A DNA stretch of 56,432 nucleotides from contig NZ_WHNZ01000076.1 of the NCBI RefSeq assembly GCF_013141725.1, forward strand, positions 1-56,432, given 5' to 3'. The notes under the pieces are model-generated. The model was given only the letters and a program-made list of their open reading frames with translations. It did not search any database and was not told where the DNA came from. Origin of the DNA: Paenibacillus planticolens (GTDB lineage Bacteria > Bacillota > Bacilli > Paenibacillales > NBRC-103111). Below, in pieces: positions 35,501 to 43,755 of the stretch (position 1 is the first letter of the stretch; each line of letters starts with the position of its first letter). Both the position numbers and the translations under genes were made by a program.

Positions 35501-36999
35501 AGACTACGGCGAAGCTGCATCCGACCAGTCAGCTTTCGTACAGCTACAATATTTTGCGCAGTCAGGCTGACAAAAACGGGTGGGTGCTGGAAACGGCGGA
35601 TGCCTCGGAATATGCGGACTTCGCCAGCTTCAAGAACGCGATTCTGACGAAAACGACGGTCGACAGCTCGCATATTGACGAAGCTAATCCGCGCCTGATT
35701 TACCGCAGCTTAAGCGGAGATTCGCTGGATATTACCTTCGATGACGCCGCAAACGCTTATAACAACACGCACAAAATCAATGGCAATGCTATCAATTATG
35801 GAGCTTTTAAGCTTTTTGATACGCCTTGGCTTCAGCAGGATCAGAATGGGAATCTTTTTACGGCTGCGCAGGGCGGTGAAGTACTGACTTACGATTTCGC
35901 CAACTGGACGATAACGAAACAAACTAATTCCGTTACTGTGCCAAACAGCAGCTTTGAGAATGGAGCGGCAAGTCCTGATTACTGGACGGACAGAGCTTGG
36001 GCAGGCAGTCCTGTACGAACATGGGATTCAGTTACGTCGAGGACGTACGGTCATTCTGTGAAAATTGTTAACGCAGCTTCTGGCGATTACGGCGGATGGA
36101 GCTTGGCAGACAGCAGCCTGATCGCGGTCAGTCCTGGAACTGCTTATACGCTCAAAGCATGGGTAAAGAGCGACAATGTCAACGCAGCCGACGGAGCTCA
36201 CGTTGGCATAACGTTTTATAAGAGCGATGGAACGACGGTTACGGGCAGTACGTATTTGTCTCCTAATGTGAGAGGTACAAACAATTGGACCCCGAGCGAA
36301 GTAACGGCGACGGCACCGGCCGATGCGGCGAAAATCAGGCTTGATTTGAGGCTAAAAGGAACAGGAACAGCTTGGTTTGATGATGTTGAGCTGCTGAAAC
36401 AAGCCGATCGTCCGGTAACGCTGGAACCGTTGTTTGAGGACAGCTTTGCGGCAGGGATTGGCAAGTGGGATGTATTCGGCAGCACGGACTGGCAGGTACA
36501 GGGCAGCGGTACCGATGCGCAGCTGGCGGGCACTACAACGGCCACATTTCCTCAACGTGTGGTGGTGAAGCCAGCTTTGCTTCCTTACAGCACCTCTAAT
36601 TACAATTTGACATTCTTGGCAAAAGGGGACCGCTTCCGGACGATGTTCCGTTATGCGTCTAGCACCGGCTATTATTTTCTGGAATTTAAAAATACGAAAG
36701 TTGTTGAATTGTGGAAGTATCCGAATTCATCTGTCAATGAGCAGGTGGGCGCCCAGGTAGATATCGGAGCTGCGCTGCCGGGCTTCAACCTGGCGGATTG
36801 GCATCAATACCAAGTGGAAGTGAACGAATCAACCTACAAGCTAATCATTGATGGGATAGAAGCTGCTTCATTTACAGATGCATCTTTGACGGCAGGGGGG
36901 ATTGGATTTTCTTTAAAAAGTGTGGGAGCCCCCGTATCTATGAATGTGAAGAATGTGGTCGTTAAGCCTATCGTCAATTCACTGCCCGGGGGTAATTGA
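32566..36999 (+). CDS. Giant secreted multi-domain protein with uncharacterised catalytic-like core
   Basis: 1477 residues. A signal peptide (~1-33) is followed by an unassigned beta-rich region, a fibronectin III domain (~244-335), a DUF1349-like lectin-fold domain (~345-522), a large alpha-helical then beta region (~535-1112) that I cannot place in a family, a CBM4/9-like domain (~1123-1280), and a C-terminal jelly-roll/laminin-G-like domain (~1286-1475). The central layout, an alpha toroid followed by beta sheets, is that of several polysaccharide lyases, but no lyase motif is recognised. There is no cell-wall anchor. The last domain is homologous to the first domain of the next protein, which starts three bases after this stop. 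Confidence 0.82.
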   Translation: MEEGLMMMEKSKRWICWLLIGVLALCNLPVYIAAEGGPYTLDNLLAADMDTHFDGGVSPFTPASDTSGGSQRIVSVNGNNALEFRDASLGTNLSSSFYYQLNSGRLKNRMNEIYNMPVGSPPVEFVFSYKLMRSAASNKPVAKDIYAQIQLAPYDNVLIPRFPADMPSISGTAAYLNNVPDELKTVNDSDLASYRFKVYPNGGQKNITSVKLTFSVRVDTGGTDEAYLVDDLAISEVKSPQELDTEAPTVPTQLTLAGKSDTSVNLSWTASSDNVGVTRYDIYRDGFPVDYVSGSTTAYTVVGLSPNTTYRYLVKARDAAGNLSAASNEVTVTTDPSIGGLPEPLGDRDIGNVKPAGSASYNPVMGRIKVQGSGSDIFGTEDAFHYVYRPWTGNGQVVARVYGIENGVTWTKAGVMIRASMSEQSPNVMMALTPAGGTYFQDRLQAGGASTSTSGTQVSPPYWVKLVRKDNVISAYDSSDGINWTLIKKETMSLPETVYFGLAVTSHNTGKLAAAEFDQVSIGEVPPAESTNSPFPGTVESRRQWLWDKTKTMSEMGLQLNIVQYVAQIVDGQNVAGNLQKIDKMFQAYDAEQYKTVSKMYAYLMVGNQFNSTMIDHVKAYFAQYAYAKLPQTENLRMSNYTAGYLVGQSFPDLQDLNGKSGAVLKSENRANIEEMLSAGVRYGWAEYESPEYTFMTYFCLNALYQYTDEPDFKQKLKMAMDVMWFEWANDWIDGTFISTSNRAKGDSVSASDLTWRGADHTALSWMYFGGNRAQEGIGETDALVPSAYRPYLEYLGMVLYRGMSYTPPEMAVRIGQSGDKSYASRKTNLQNSSGRNLKTYRQAYVKPTWGLATEVTYNRVDNWIEDIPVVLRWHSAKANPLFRVNADQGDSPIGNYDQPANHRIMQDGKAAVGVYKLLNSPTSNYLNAMFPDTGSIISREEQSGWVFNNAGPMYFAFKMIKPYSWYYQTPTDPSNKVKTTAKLHPTSQLSYSYNILRSQADKNGWVLETADASEYADFASFKNAILTKTTVDSSHIDEANPRLIYRSLSGDSLDITFDDAANAYNNTHKINGNAINYGAFKLFDTPWLQQDQNGNLFTAAQGGEVLTYDFANWTITKQTNSVTVPNSSFENGAASPDYWTDRAWAGSPVRTWDSVTSRTYGHSVKIVNAASGDYGGWSLADSSLIAVSPGTAYTLKAWVKSDNVNAADGAHVGITFYKSDGTTVTGSTYLSPNVRGTNNWTPSEVTATAPADAAKIRLDLRLKGTGTAWFDDVELLKQADRPVTLEPLFEDSFAAGIGKWDVFGSTDWQVQGSGTDAQLAGTTTATFPQRVVVKPALLPYSTSNYNLTFLAKGDRFRTMFRYASSTGYYFLEFKNTKVVELWKYPNSSVNEQVGAQVDIGAALPGFNLADWHQYQVEVNESTYKLIIDGIEAASFTDASLTAGGIGFSLKSVGAPVSMNVKNVVVKPIVNSLPGGN

Positions 37000-37002
37000 T
37001 GT

Positions 37003-40000
37003 ATGAAACAGCTGATCAGAAGCTTATGCCTGCTGCTGGCCATTGTTCTGCTGCCATGGTTTTCGCTGAATGCCGTGGCAGCGGAGCCCTCTCCGCTGTT
37101 TACGGACAGCTTCACGGGAGGGCTAGGGAACTGGGATTTGTTCGGCACCACAGCTTTTACCATTGACGGTAGCGGTTCGCAAGCCCAACTCAAAGGCACG
37201 ACAACGGCGACATCTCCGCAGCGTGCGGTCGTCAAAACCGCCAAGCTTCCTTACAGCTCCACGGATTACGATATTGGCTTTATGGCGGCAGGAGATCGCT
37301 TCCGGCTCATGTTCCGGTATTCTTCGGGAACGAGCTACTATTTTCTGGAGTTTAAAAATACGAAGTCGGTGGAACTTTGGAAATATCCAAATTCCTCGAC
37401 TAATGTGCAGGTAGGGGCACCTGTGGATATCGGGGCTGTCATTCCGGGATTTAATTTGTCGGATTCTCATGCGTATCGGCTGAGAGTCAAAGGGAGCGAG
37501 TTTAAGCTCTACCTGGATGAAACGTTAGCAGCGACATTCATCGATACGTCGCTTACGGCAGGGGGAATCGGGTTCTCTTTGAAAAGCGTCGGCCCCGCTG
37601 TTAATCTGGCCGTGAAGCAGGTTGTGGTGTCGCCCAATAATACGCAGGACACTTTCATTCACACGCCGGCGGCAGAGGTTCCGTATAATACGGATTTGCC
37701 ATTAACGTTCACCCTTGTAGGTACGAGCTCGGCGACTAACGCTCAGATTCATTATACGTATGGGGACGAAATCCAGGGGCAGATCGTTCCGGCGGCAGGA
37801 AGCGGAAGCGGCCCGTATTCGGGCACGATTCCCGGATCGAACCGCTATAGGCAAATCCGTTATTATTTGACGGCGCAAGATGCCGAGGGCAGGTCCATGC
37901 GCTACCCGGAATCCGGGGAGATCATCGTTCCGATCCAAACGATTGTGCCGTATCGCAATAATTTCGAGGGAGAAACGGTTGGCGCAGCGCCTGCGGGTTG
38001 GAAAACAGGCGGAAACACCAGGATCATTCAACTGCCGGACGGCAACAAGGTATTTAACTTGAATGGATCGGGCAGTGCCAAGCTGAATCTTCCGATGTAC
38101 CAAAACGCAGATAATTTTATCGTTAAATTTAAGGTGAAATATGAACGCACAAGCATGGCGGTGCAAAATACTTGGCGCTTTCGCTACCGGGCTGTTGATG
38201 ATATGAACAACAATGCGCTGGAGTGGGCGACGCATAACTCCAAATATTTTCTGATGCGGAAAACAACCCTTGGCGGCAACTATTATTTGGCCAACTATGT
38301 TCAATCCCTGCTGGATGATTGGCACGATTATGAGCTTCGCGTAAGCGGCATCACCCACAAGCTGTTTATTGACGGGGTGGAAACGGCCAGTGGGGACGAT
38401 TCCGATGCATTGGCGCTGACAAAAGGCTATTTTCAGTGGAATGTCGTCGGCGGCATCAACCTGATGATCGATGACTTTGTGATCGAGCCGATGCCGATGC
38501 CGTATGTCATCGATCTCCAGCCCGCTGGCAATTATGCGGGGATTTATACGCAGGCGGAGTCGCCTGGCTTCAAGCTGGCCTTGGAAGCGGGCGCGGAGGC
38601 GCATGCGTTTCAGCTTGATTATACGGTACGCCGCGCGGATGGCGACCAAGGTGTAGTCGCTGCCGGAACGAAGTCGTACAGCTTGGAGGCTTATGTGACG
38701 GATACCGAAGTCGTCGCTTTTACGCCAAGCTTGAATGCAATCGGCACCTATGAGGTATCGGCTGCATTCTCGGTTGACGGTGCAGCCCAGCCAGCCAAAA
38801 AGATTCGGTTAGCTGTCGTAGAGCAAGCAGCCCCGGTCAAGGAGCCTGATTTGGATAATGAAAGCAAATTTGGCCTGAATACGCATTATGCGCTGAATTG
38901 GAATGACGATATCATTGACGGAGCGCGCAAGCTGGGAGCTCGTCACCATCGCTCAGGCATTTCGTGGGACGATGTGGATAAACACGTGCAGGATGGATCA
39001 GGTAAGACCGTTTATGATTACAGCAGGGTGGAGCCACAATTAAATAAATTATTTACTTACGGATTTAATCAAATTACGGTGCTGGGCATTGATCGAAATG
39101 CCAGCTACCAAGAGGGGACGGCGACGACCACATCCGCTCTCAAAGCAATGGGCGACTTCGTCGCTGCCACGGTTAATCGTTACAAGGGACAAATAAGGCA
39201 GTGGGAAATGCCCAACGAGCCGGAAATTTTCTCTAAGCCTTATGTGCCTAGTGAGTTCGTCCAGCTGCAAAAAGTGGCCTATTTGAACATGAAGAAGGCG
39301 GACCCGAATGCGATGCTGCTGGCGGGCGATCACACATCGAGCGTGCGCAGCGTGCTGCCTAAGGAGCTGGAGGCCGGATCGTTCGATTATGCCGACGCGT
39401 ATTCGTATCATCCGTACGTTTACAACTCCATGCCGGATGGTAACCTGCCGAGTGTCATCGCCGGTGTCAAAGATCTTGTCAACGCTTACGGCGGCTGGAA
39501 GGATTATTACTTGACCGAGGGAGGCTGGCCGACGGCCAAAGCGGGGTATCCATCCGTATCCGAGGAGGTGCAGCGGGACTATATCGTTCGTGCTTTTCTT
39601 AACTACATGGTCACCGATCAAGTCAAAGCTTATGAATATTACAATTACAAAAACGACGGGACAGATGATCGGTATTACGATATTTTCTGGGGAATCACCG
39701 ACAATGACGGCAGGCCGAAGCTGGCCTACGCAGCCGTTAACCAATTGATGACAACGCTGAATAAAGCGAAATATCTCGGAACTTGGGATACCGCTGACCC
39801 AGATGTGGCTGTTCAGGTATTCCTGAATGGAGGAGTACCGATTCTTGTTGCTTGGAAAAAAGTGGACCATAAGGACAATCCGGCTGTTAAGCCTCCTACC
39901 AGCACGATTACGCTGCCCTTTGGCGCATCAGGGATGACCGTGAAGGACATTAACGGTGTGAATGTGCCGGTAACGACCGATAGCGGCGGCGTGCAGCTTG

Positions 40001-42309
40001 TCGTTTCGGGCTCTCCCGTTTATCTCACCGGGGCATCTAAGTCATTTGTGTTTCAAACGGCAGCGAAGCTTCTGCAAAATAAACAGCAGGAGGCGGCTGG
40101 CAAGCTGCTTGCTGTGAAAACTACGCAAAATGCGGCGCTGGTTGATACCGATTTGGCAGAGCTGGACCGCATCGAAACACAGCTGGAAGCAGCAGCGGGA
40201 AGCGGGAGCCAGGCTGCGGGCTTGGAGCAGGGAATCAAAGACATCTACACGTTAATGGTGCAGATAGCCGATCAATTGAAGAACGGCGATGTGGAGCGAG
40301 CTTCAGGCTATGTGGCGCTGGAGGCTTTGTACAACATGGCGGAGAGTGCATCGGTGGCGCTTGCCTACGCGCTCGACGGTATGAGCGCCAATTCACCCGA
40401 CTATGCTTCATCTGTGCAAGCTTTGACGTCTTCTTATCAAGCCAAAAAAGGCGATAACAGCGTCATGCCGATCTCGACAGCGGCAGTGCTTCGCACGAAC
40501 CGATACGGGAGGCTGGCGGAGGCAGCCCGCACAAGAGGCAGCTACGCGGAAAGCTACGCCTATAACTTGCTGGCGCGGGAGTTTGCGCGCGCGGCGTCTG
40601 CGATCGTCCAGTCGGAGCCGGCCAAATTCATCGGCGTGCTGGCTAATGCGGTGCCTACTCAGGTGAACGGAGAAGCCGGATATGCGAGTGCGCTTACGCT
40701 TTCGCTCGTGAACAACACTGAAGTTCCGCAGCAGGTGCAGGTATATTTGCAGGTGCCAAGCGGATGGGAGTCCTTCCAAACGGCACAGGCGGCGGTGAGT
40801 GTTGAAATTCCGGCACAGAGTTCGGTCGATCTGCCTTATTCTGTGCTGGTGCCCGAAAATACGCTGAAAGGCCGTTATGAGGTTGGCTTTGACGTTTTGT
40901 ATAACGGAGCCGCTTTTGACACGAAGAAGGTCCAATTGACGGTGGAGGACGGTCTTGATGTTAAGCTTGTTCCCGTGAAGAAAACGATTGAACAGCTCGA
41001 TATTTTATCCGTACAATTGACAGGCACTTCATCCTTTGCCAAGACGGGCAAGGTGAGAGTCCAAGGTCCGGACGGCGCCTTGCTGCAGCCGGTTGCTTCG
41101 GATGCCTTCCAGGATTTGAAGAAAGGCGATCGTGTGCAATTGGACTTCATATGGACGTACCATGAGCCGGCGGCATTCAATGAATACACAGTTGATATGC
41201 AAGTTGAAGAAACAGTCAGAAACAAGATCATATACCACGATCCCGATCTTCCTATTGAGTTTAACCTTGTCCAGAAGGCGAAAGGCTTGACGATCGATGG
41301 TGACCTGAGCGACTGGCAGGACGCCTTTCCATTCCATCTTCGCAGCAAAGCCCAGCATTCGAGCGGCTATCGTGACCCTGCCAATTTGGAGGCGACCGCG
41401 TATGCCAAATGGGCGTCCGATGGCATTTACTTTGCCGTATCCGTTCGCGACGATATCCATAAGCAATCTGAGAATGCCGCGAACATGTGGAAAAATGATT
41501 CCGTTCAAATCAGCTTGGACCCGCTGAACAATCGGGAGTCGCCTTACGGGCCGGACGATACGGAGTGGGGTTTCGCCCTGGCGGATGATGGGACACTGCT
41601 TGTGAATATTTTCAATTCGACATCGCCGAATCCGAACGGAGACGTGAGCGGGCAGACACCGTTCCGAGCGGTGCGCGATGAGGCGGCAGGCCGAACCCTC
41701 TATGAGTTTCAGATCCCAGGCTCCTATGTCAAAGATCTGAAACCGGAGCTTTTCGGGAAAATAGGGTTAAACGTTGCGGTTAACGATGCTGACCTGCAGA
41801 ACGGACGGGACGATTTTATTCAGTGGACCCAAGGGACCGCGGATTCGAAGAACACAGCTTTGTATGACTCTTTTGTTTTTATTGATTACACGCCGTCTGC
41901 GGATATCTCGGCGCCAACTTGGCCATCTGATGCCAGAGTGATCGCTTCAAATCTGGGAAGTGATCGTATCACGCTGAATTGGACAGATGCGCAGGATAAT
42001 AGAGCAGTAACAGGATACCGAATCCTGTGGGGGGAAAGCGTGACGGCTAACGTCTACGGTTTCGTGCAGAGCCGTGAGGTGAGCAGTGTTATCGGCAGTG
42101 TCTATCACAGCGAATACGCCACATCTGCAGCCAAGGTCATTACAGGCTTGTCGGCGAACACGTCTTACACCTTCATCGTTCAAGCCCAAGATGCGGCCGG
42201 AAATTGGAGCGAGTATGCGCCCTATGCCACTTTTCTTACCAAACCGCCAGAGTTAGTCGGTTGGGATGGCAGAAATCGCCGAAGTAGATGGAAAACCTCG
42301 TCGAACTAG
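37003..42309 (+). CDS. Giant secreted multi-domain glycoside hydrolase (clan GH-A-like)
   Basis: 1768 residues with a signal peptide (~1-27). In order: a laminin-G-like domain (~30-209), an Ig-like segment, a second jelly-roll domain (~312-500), another Ig-like segment, a (beta/alpha)8 catalytic domain (~619-953), a helical linker (~1020-1160), a NEW3-like domain (~1213-1316), a CBM9-like domain (~1427-1630) and a fibronectin III domain (~1636-1747). In the barrel, the acid/base is probably Glu739 (WEMPNEPEIF) and the nucleophile Glu839 (YLTEGGWPT), the clan GH-A arrangement; the family number is not assigned. The last ~15 residues (GWDGRNRRSRWKTSS) are basic and unlike the rest, suggesting a changed C-terminus. 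Translation is probably coupled to the preceding gene. Confidence 0.85.
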   Translation: MKQLIRSLCLLLAIVLLPWFSLNAVAAEPSPLFTDSFTGGLGNWDLFGTTAFTIDGSGSQAQLKGTTTATSPQRAVVKTAKLPYSSTDYDIGFMAAGDRFRLMFRYSSGTSYYFLEFKNTKSVELWKYPNSSTNVQVGAPVDIGAVIPGFNLSDSHAYRLRVKGSEFKLYLDETLAATFIDTSLTAGGIGFSLKSVGPAVNLAVKQVVVSPNNTQDTFIHTPAAEVPYNTDLPLTFTLVGTSSATNAQIHYTYGDEIQGQIVPAAGSGSGPYSGTIPGSNRYRQIRYYLTAQDAEGRSMRYPESGEIIVPIQTIVPYRNNFEGETVGAAPAGWKTGGNTRIIQLPDGNKVFNLNGSGSAKLNLPMYQNADNFIVKFKVKYERTSMAVQNTWRFRYRAVDDMNNNALEWATHNSKYFLMRKTTLGGNYYLANYVQSLLDDWHDYELRVSGITHKLFIDGVETASGDDSDALALTKGYFQWNVVGGINLMIDDFVIEPMPMPYVIDLQPAGNYAGIYTQAESPGFKLALEAGAEAHAFQLDYTVRRADGDQGVVAAGTKSYSLEAYVTDTEVVAFTPSLNAIGTYEVSAAFSVDGAAQPAKKIRLAVVEQAAPVKEPDLDNESKFGLNTHYALNWNDDIIDGARKLGARHHRSGISWDDVDKHVQDGSGKTVYDYSRVEPQLNKLFTYGFNQITVLGIDRNASYQEGTATTTSALKAMGDFVAATVNRYKGQIRQWEMPNEPEIFSKPYVPSEFVQLQKVAYLNMKKADPNAMLLAGDHTSSVRSVLPKELEAGSFDYADAYSYHPYVYNSMPDGNLPSVIAGVKDLVNAYGGWKDYYLTEGGWPTAKAGYPSVSEEVQRDYIVRAFLNYMVTDQVKAYEYYNYKNDGTDDRYYDIFWGITDNDGRPKLAYAAVNQLMTTLNKAKYLGTWDTADPDVAVQVFLNGGVPILVAWKKVDHKDNPAVKPPTSTITLPFGASGMTVKDINGVNVPVTTDSGGVQLVVSGSPVYLTGASKSFVFQTAAKLLQNKQQEAAGKLLAVKTTQNAALVDTDLAELDRIETQLEAAAGSGSQAAGLEQGIKDIYTLMVQIADQLKNGDVERASGYVALEALYNMAESASVALAYALDGMSANSPDYASSVQALTSSYQAKKGDNSVMPISTAAVLRTNRYGRLAEAARTRGSYAESYAYNLLAREFARAASAIVQSEPAKFIGVLANAVPTQVNGEAGYASALTLSLVNNTEVPQQVQVYLQVPSGWESFQTAQAAVSVEIPAQSSVDLPYSVLVPENTLKGRYEVGFDVLYNGAAFDTKKVQLTVEDGLDVKLVPVKKTIEQLDILSVQLTGTSSFAKTGKVRVQGPDGALLQPVASDAFQDLKKGDRVQLDFIWTYHEPAAFNEYTVDMQVEETVRNKIIYHDPDLPIEFNLVQKAKGLTIDGDLSDWQDAFPFHLRSKAQHSSGYRDPANLEATAYAKWASDGIYFAVSVRDDIHKQSENAANMWKNDSVQISLDPLNNRESPYGPDDTEWGFALADDGTLLVNIFNSTSPNPNGDVSGQTPFRAVRDEAAGRTLYEFQIPGSYVKDLKPELFGKIGLNVAVNDADLQNGRDDFIQWTQGTADSKNTALYDSFVFIDYTPSADISAPTWPSDARVIASNLGSDRITLNWTDAQDNRAVTGYRILWGESVTANVYGFVQSREVSSVIGSVYHSEYATSAAKVITGLSANTSYTFIVQAQDAAGNWSEYAPYATFLTKPPELVGWDGRNRRSRWKTSSN

Positions 42310-42370
42310 ATGGAAACTCTCCCGTTCACTCAGGCTCAGTCGAGTCGAGCAGGCAAAAGAAGAAAGCACA

Positions 42371-42402
42371 AAGAACCTGAGGGTGCACCCTCAGGTTCTT
42401 TT
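42371..42402. terminator. Terminator of the giant secreted-protein genes
   Basis: AAGAACCTGAGGGT and ACCCTCAGGTTCTT form a 14-bp stem with almost no loop, followed by TT. It probably ends the unit that began at 26744 or 32566. Confidence 0.88.
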
Positions 42403-42441
42403 GCAGCATAAACGGCCAAGCTCCATGCCCCGCAGGATGTT

Positions 42442-42624
42442 AGGGGAACTACAGGGCGCTATTTTGCTGGAAACAGCCCCTTAGGTAAGAGAGGGGGAAC
42501 TACAGTCCGCTATTTCACCATTCTGAGCAGATAGTCAGAGTATTGGGGTGAAATAAGACCCTGGAGTTCCCCTTGGGCGCCCGAAAATCCCCATTTCGCC
42601 GAAATAAGGGAACAGAGTTCCCTC
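42442..42624. repeat. Four-unit palindromic repeat R2, copy 3
   Basis: It shows the same order of two direct and two inverted units as at 17376 and 20106, over 183 bases. It is preceded by CTCCATGCCCCGCAGGA (42421-42437), the altered form of the flank seen before copy 2. It lies between the terminator and the AraC gene. Confidence 0.82.
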
Positions 42625-42679
42625 CCATCGGGCGAATTTCAAGATGAGCCGGTCCCAACCTTATTGAGGAGGGGACCCT

Positions 42680-43561
42680 TTATTTTTTTCTAAAAAGGTT
42701 CGGCGTTATGCCTTCCTCTGATTTGAACGTATGGAAGAAATGAGAGAGATCATTGAAGCCAACGGTGTATGCAATCTCGGTAACAGAGAGAGGGCTGTCC
42801 ATAAGAAGCCGTTTTGCCTGATCGATGCGATAAAGGATCAAATAACGGTTGATGGAAAGACCGGTCCATTGTTTGAAATGATCGTACATATGGGATCGAG
42901 AGACATTAAAGTGTTCATGCAAACGACTGGACTCGATACGATCCGCATAATGCTCTGATAGGTAATGAAGGATTCGTTCAGCCAAATGCAGCGGTGTAAG
43001 GTTCGTTTTAGTGTGATCCATGGCGGGTTCTTCCTCCCGGTCAAGCACAATCAACAATCCGGCAAGCAGATGCAGCGCAGCAGCCTCGTAATGAATCTGC
43101 CTACCCGCAGCTTCTTGCGAAATTTGCGCAAGCATGGAATGAAAGAACGTGATTTGCTCGGCGGAAACTTTTTTATGCAGCGAGGAAGAGTCGGATTCCA
43201 GCAAGAAGCTGCGAACGCCGCCGTCGCTAACGGGAAGTCTTTCAAACCATGATTGAACGAACCGCTCATGAATAGAAAGAACGAAACGATGCAATGGCTT
43301 TGTTCCGCTGACACGCGGCCAGTGCAGCACAAAGGGCTTGATGATGGTGAAAGTTCCGGGCTCAAGGGCATACACCCGATCTCCTACCAGCAGTTTTCCC
43401 TGCCCTTCCGTACAAAAGTATAACTCGTAACCGCGATGCGAATGCATCTGCGATTGTCCGATTGCACCCGTGCGGAATTGGCAGTGGATCGGGAATTCGT
43501 CCAAGAATTGATTCGTTACGGTATCCAAAGCAAATGGGGAAGGATGAGAGAGGGAAACCAT
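42680..43561 (-). CDS. AraC-family regulator with N-terminal cupin
   Basis: A 293-residue regulator: an N-terminal cupin sensor (HSHRGYELYFCTEGQGKLLVGDRVYALEPGTF) and two C-terminal helix-turn-helix motifs (SSRLHEHFNVSRSHMYDHFKQ and EIAYTVGFNDLSHFFHTFK). Its ATG follows TGGAGGTG. It is divergent from the GH105 gene and is its likely activator, sensing a sugar in the cytoplasm. Confidence 0.9.
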   Translation of the reverse strand: MVSLSHPSPFALDTVTNQFLDEFPIHCQFRTGAIGQSQMHSHRGYELYFCTEGQGKLLVGDRVYALEPGTFTIIKPFVLHWPRVSGTKPLHRFVLSIHERFVQSWFERLPVSDGGVRSFLLESDSSSLHKKVSAEQITFFHSMLAQISQEAAGRQIHYEAAALHLLAGLLIVLDREEEPAMDHTKTNLTPLHLAERILHYLSEHYADRIESSRLHEHFNVSRSHMYDHFKQWTGLSINRYLILYRIDQAKRLLMDSPLSVTEIAYTVGFNDLSHFFHTFKSEEGITPNLFRKK

Positions 43562-43702
43562 GGGATCACCTCCAAAGTTTTGTGATGTGATGCTAGCAGT
43601 AAACTTATTGTATCACAGCACGTTTAGCGGGAGTCGGAAACTTTGGAAAATTCCCCATAAAATTCGGACGCTTATCCAAGTTATACGTGAAAAAAACAGG
43701 TA

Positions 43703-43745
43703 CTTTGAAGGTAGGAAGAAACGCATGAAAAAAACCTTCAAGGAG
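43703..43745 (+). promoter_or_regulatory. Stem-loop overlapping the GH105 ribosome site
   Basis: CTTTGAAGGT (43703-43712) can pair with ACCTTCAAGG (43734-43743) with one G-T pair. The right arm overlaps the AAGGAG (43740-43745) that precedes the ATG at 43756, so the stem could reduce ribosome access. Function is inferred from position only. Confidence 0.35.
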
Positions 43746-43755
43746 TGAGAGTAGG

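Noticed and set aside
36999..37003. The two giant genes as one gene split by a frameshift
   Set aside because: The second protein has its own signal peptide and start codon after the first stop, and the shared domain occurs once in each, so two separate genes are more likely.
17376..42624. R2 units as a CRISPR array
   Set aside because: Only four units per element, in mixed orientation, with the intervening segments also conserved between copies; no cas genes are present.
43581..43617. TGTGAT/ATCACA as a CRP-type site between the AraC and GH105 genes
   Set aside because: The half-sites are 25 bases apart, unlike any CRP-family operator, and the short match is expected by chance.
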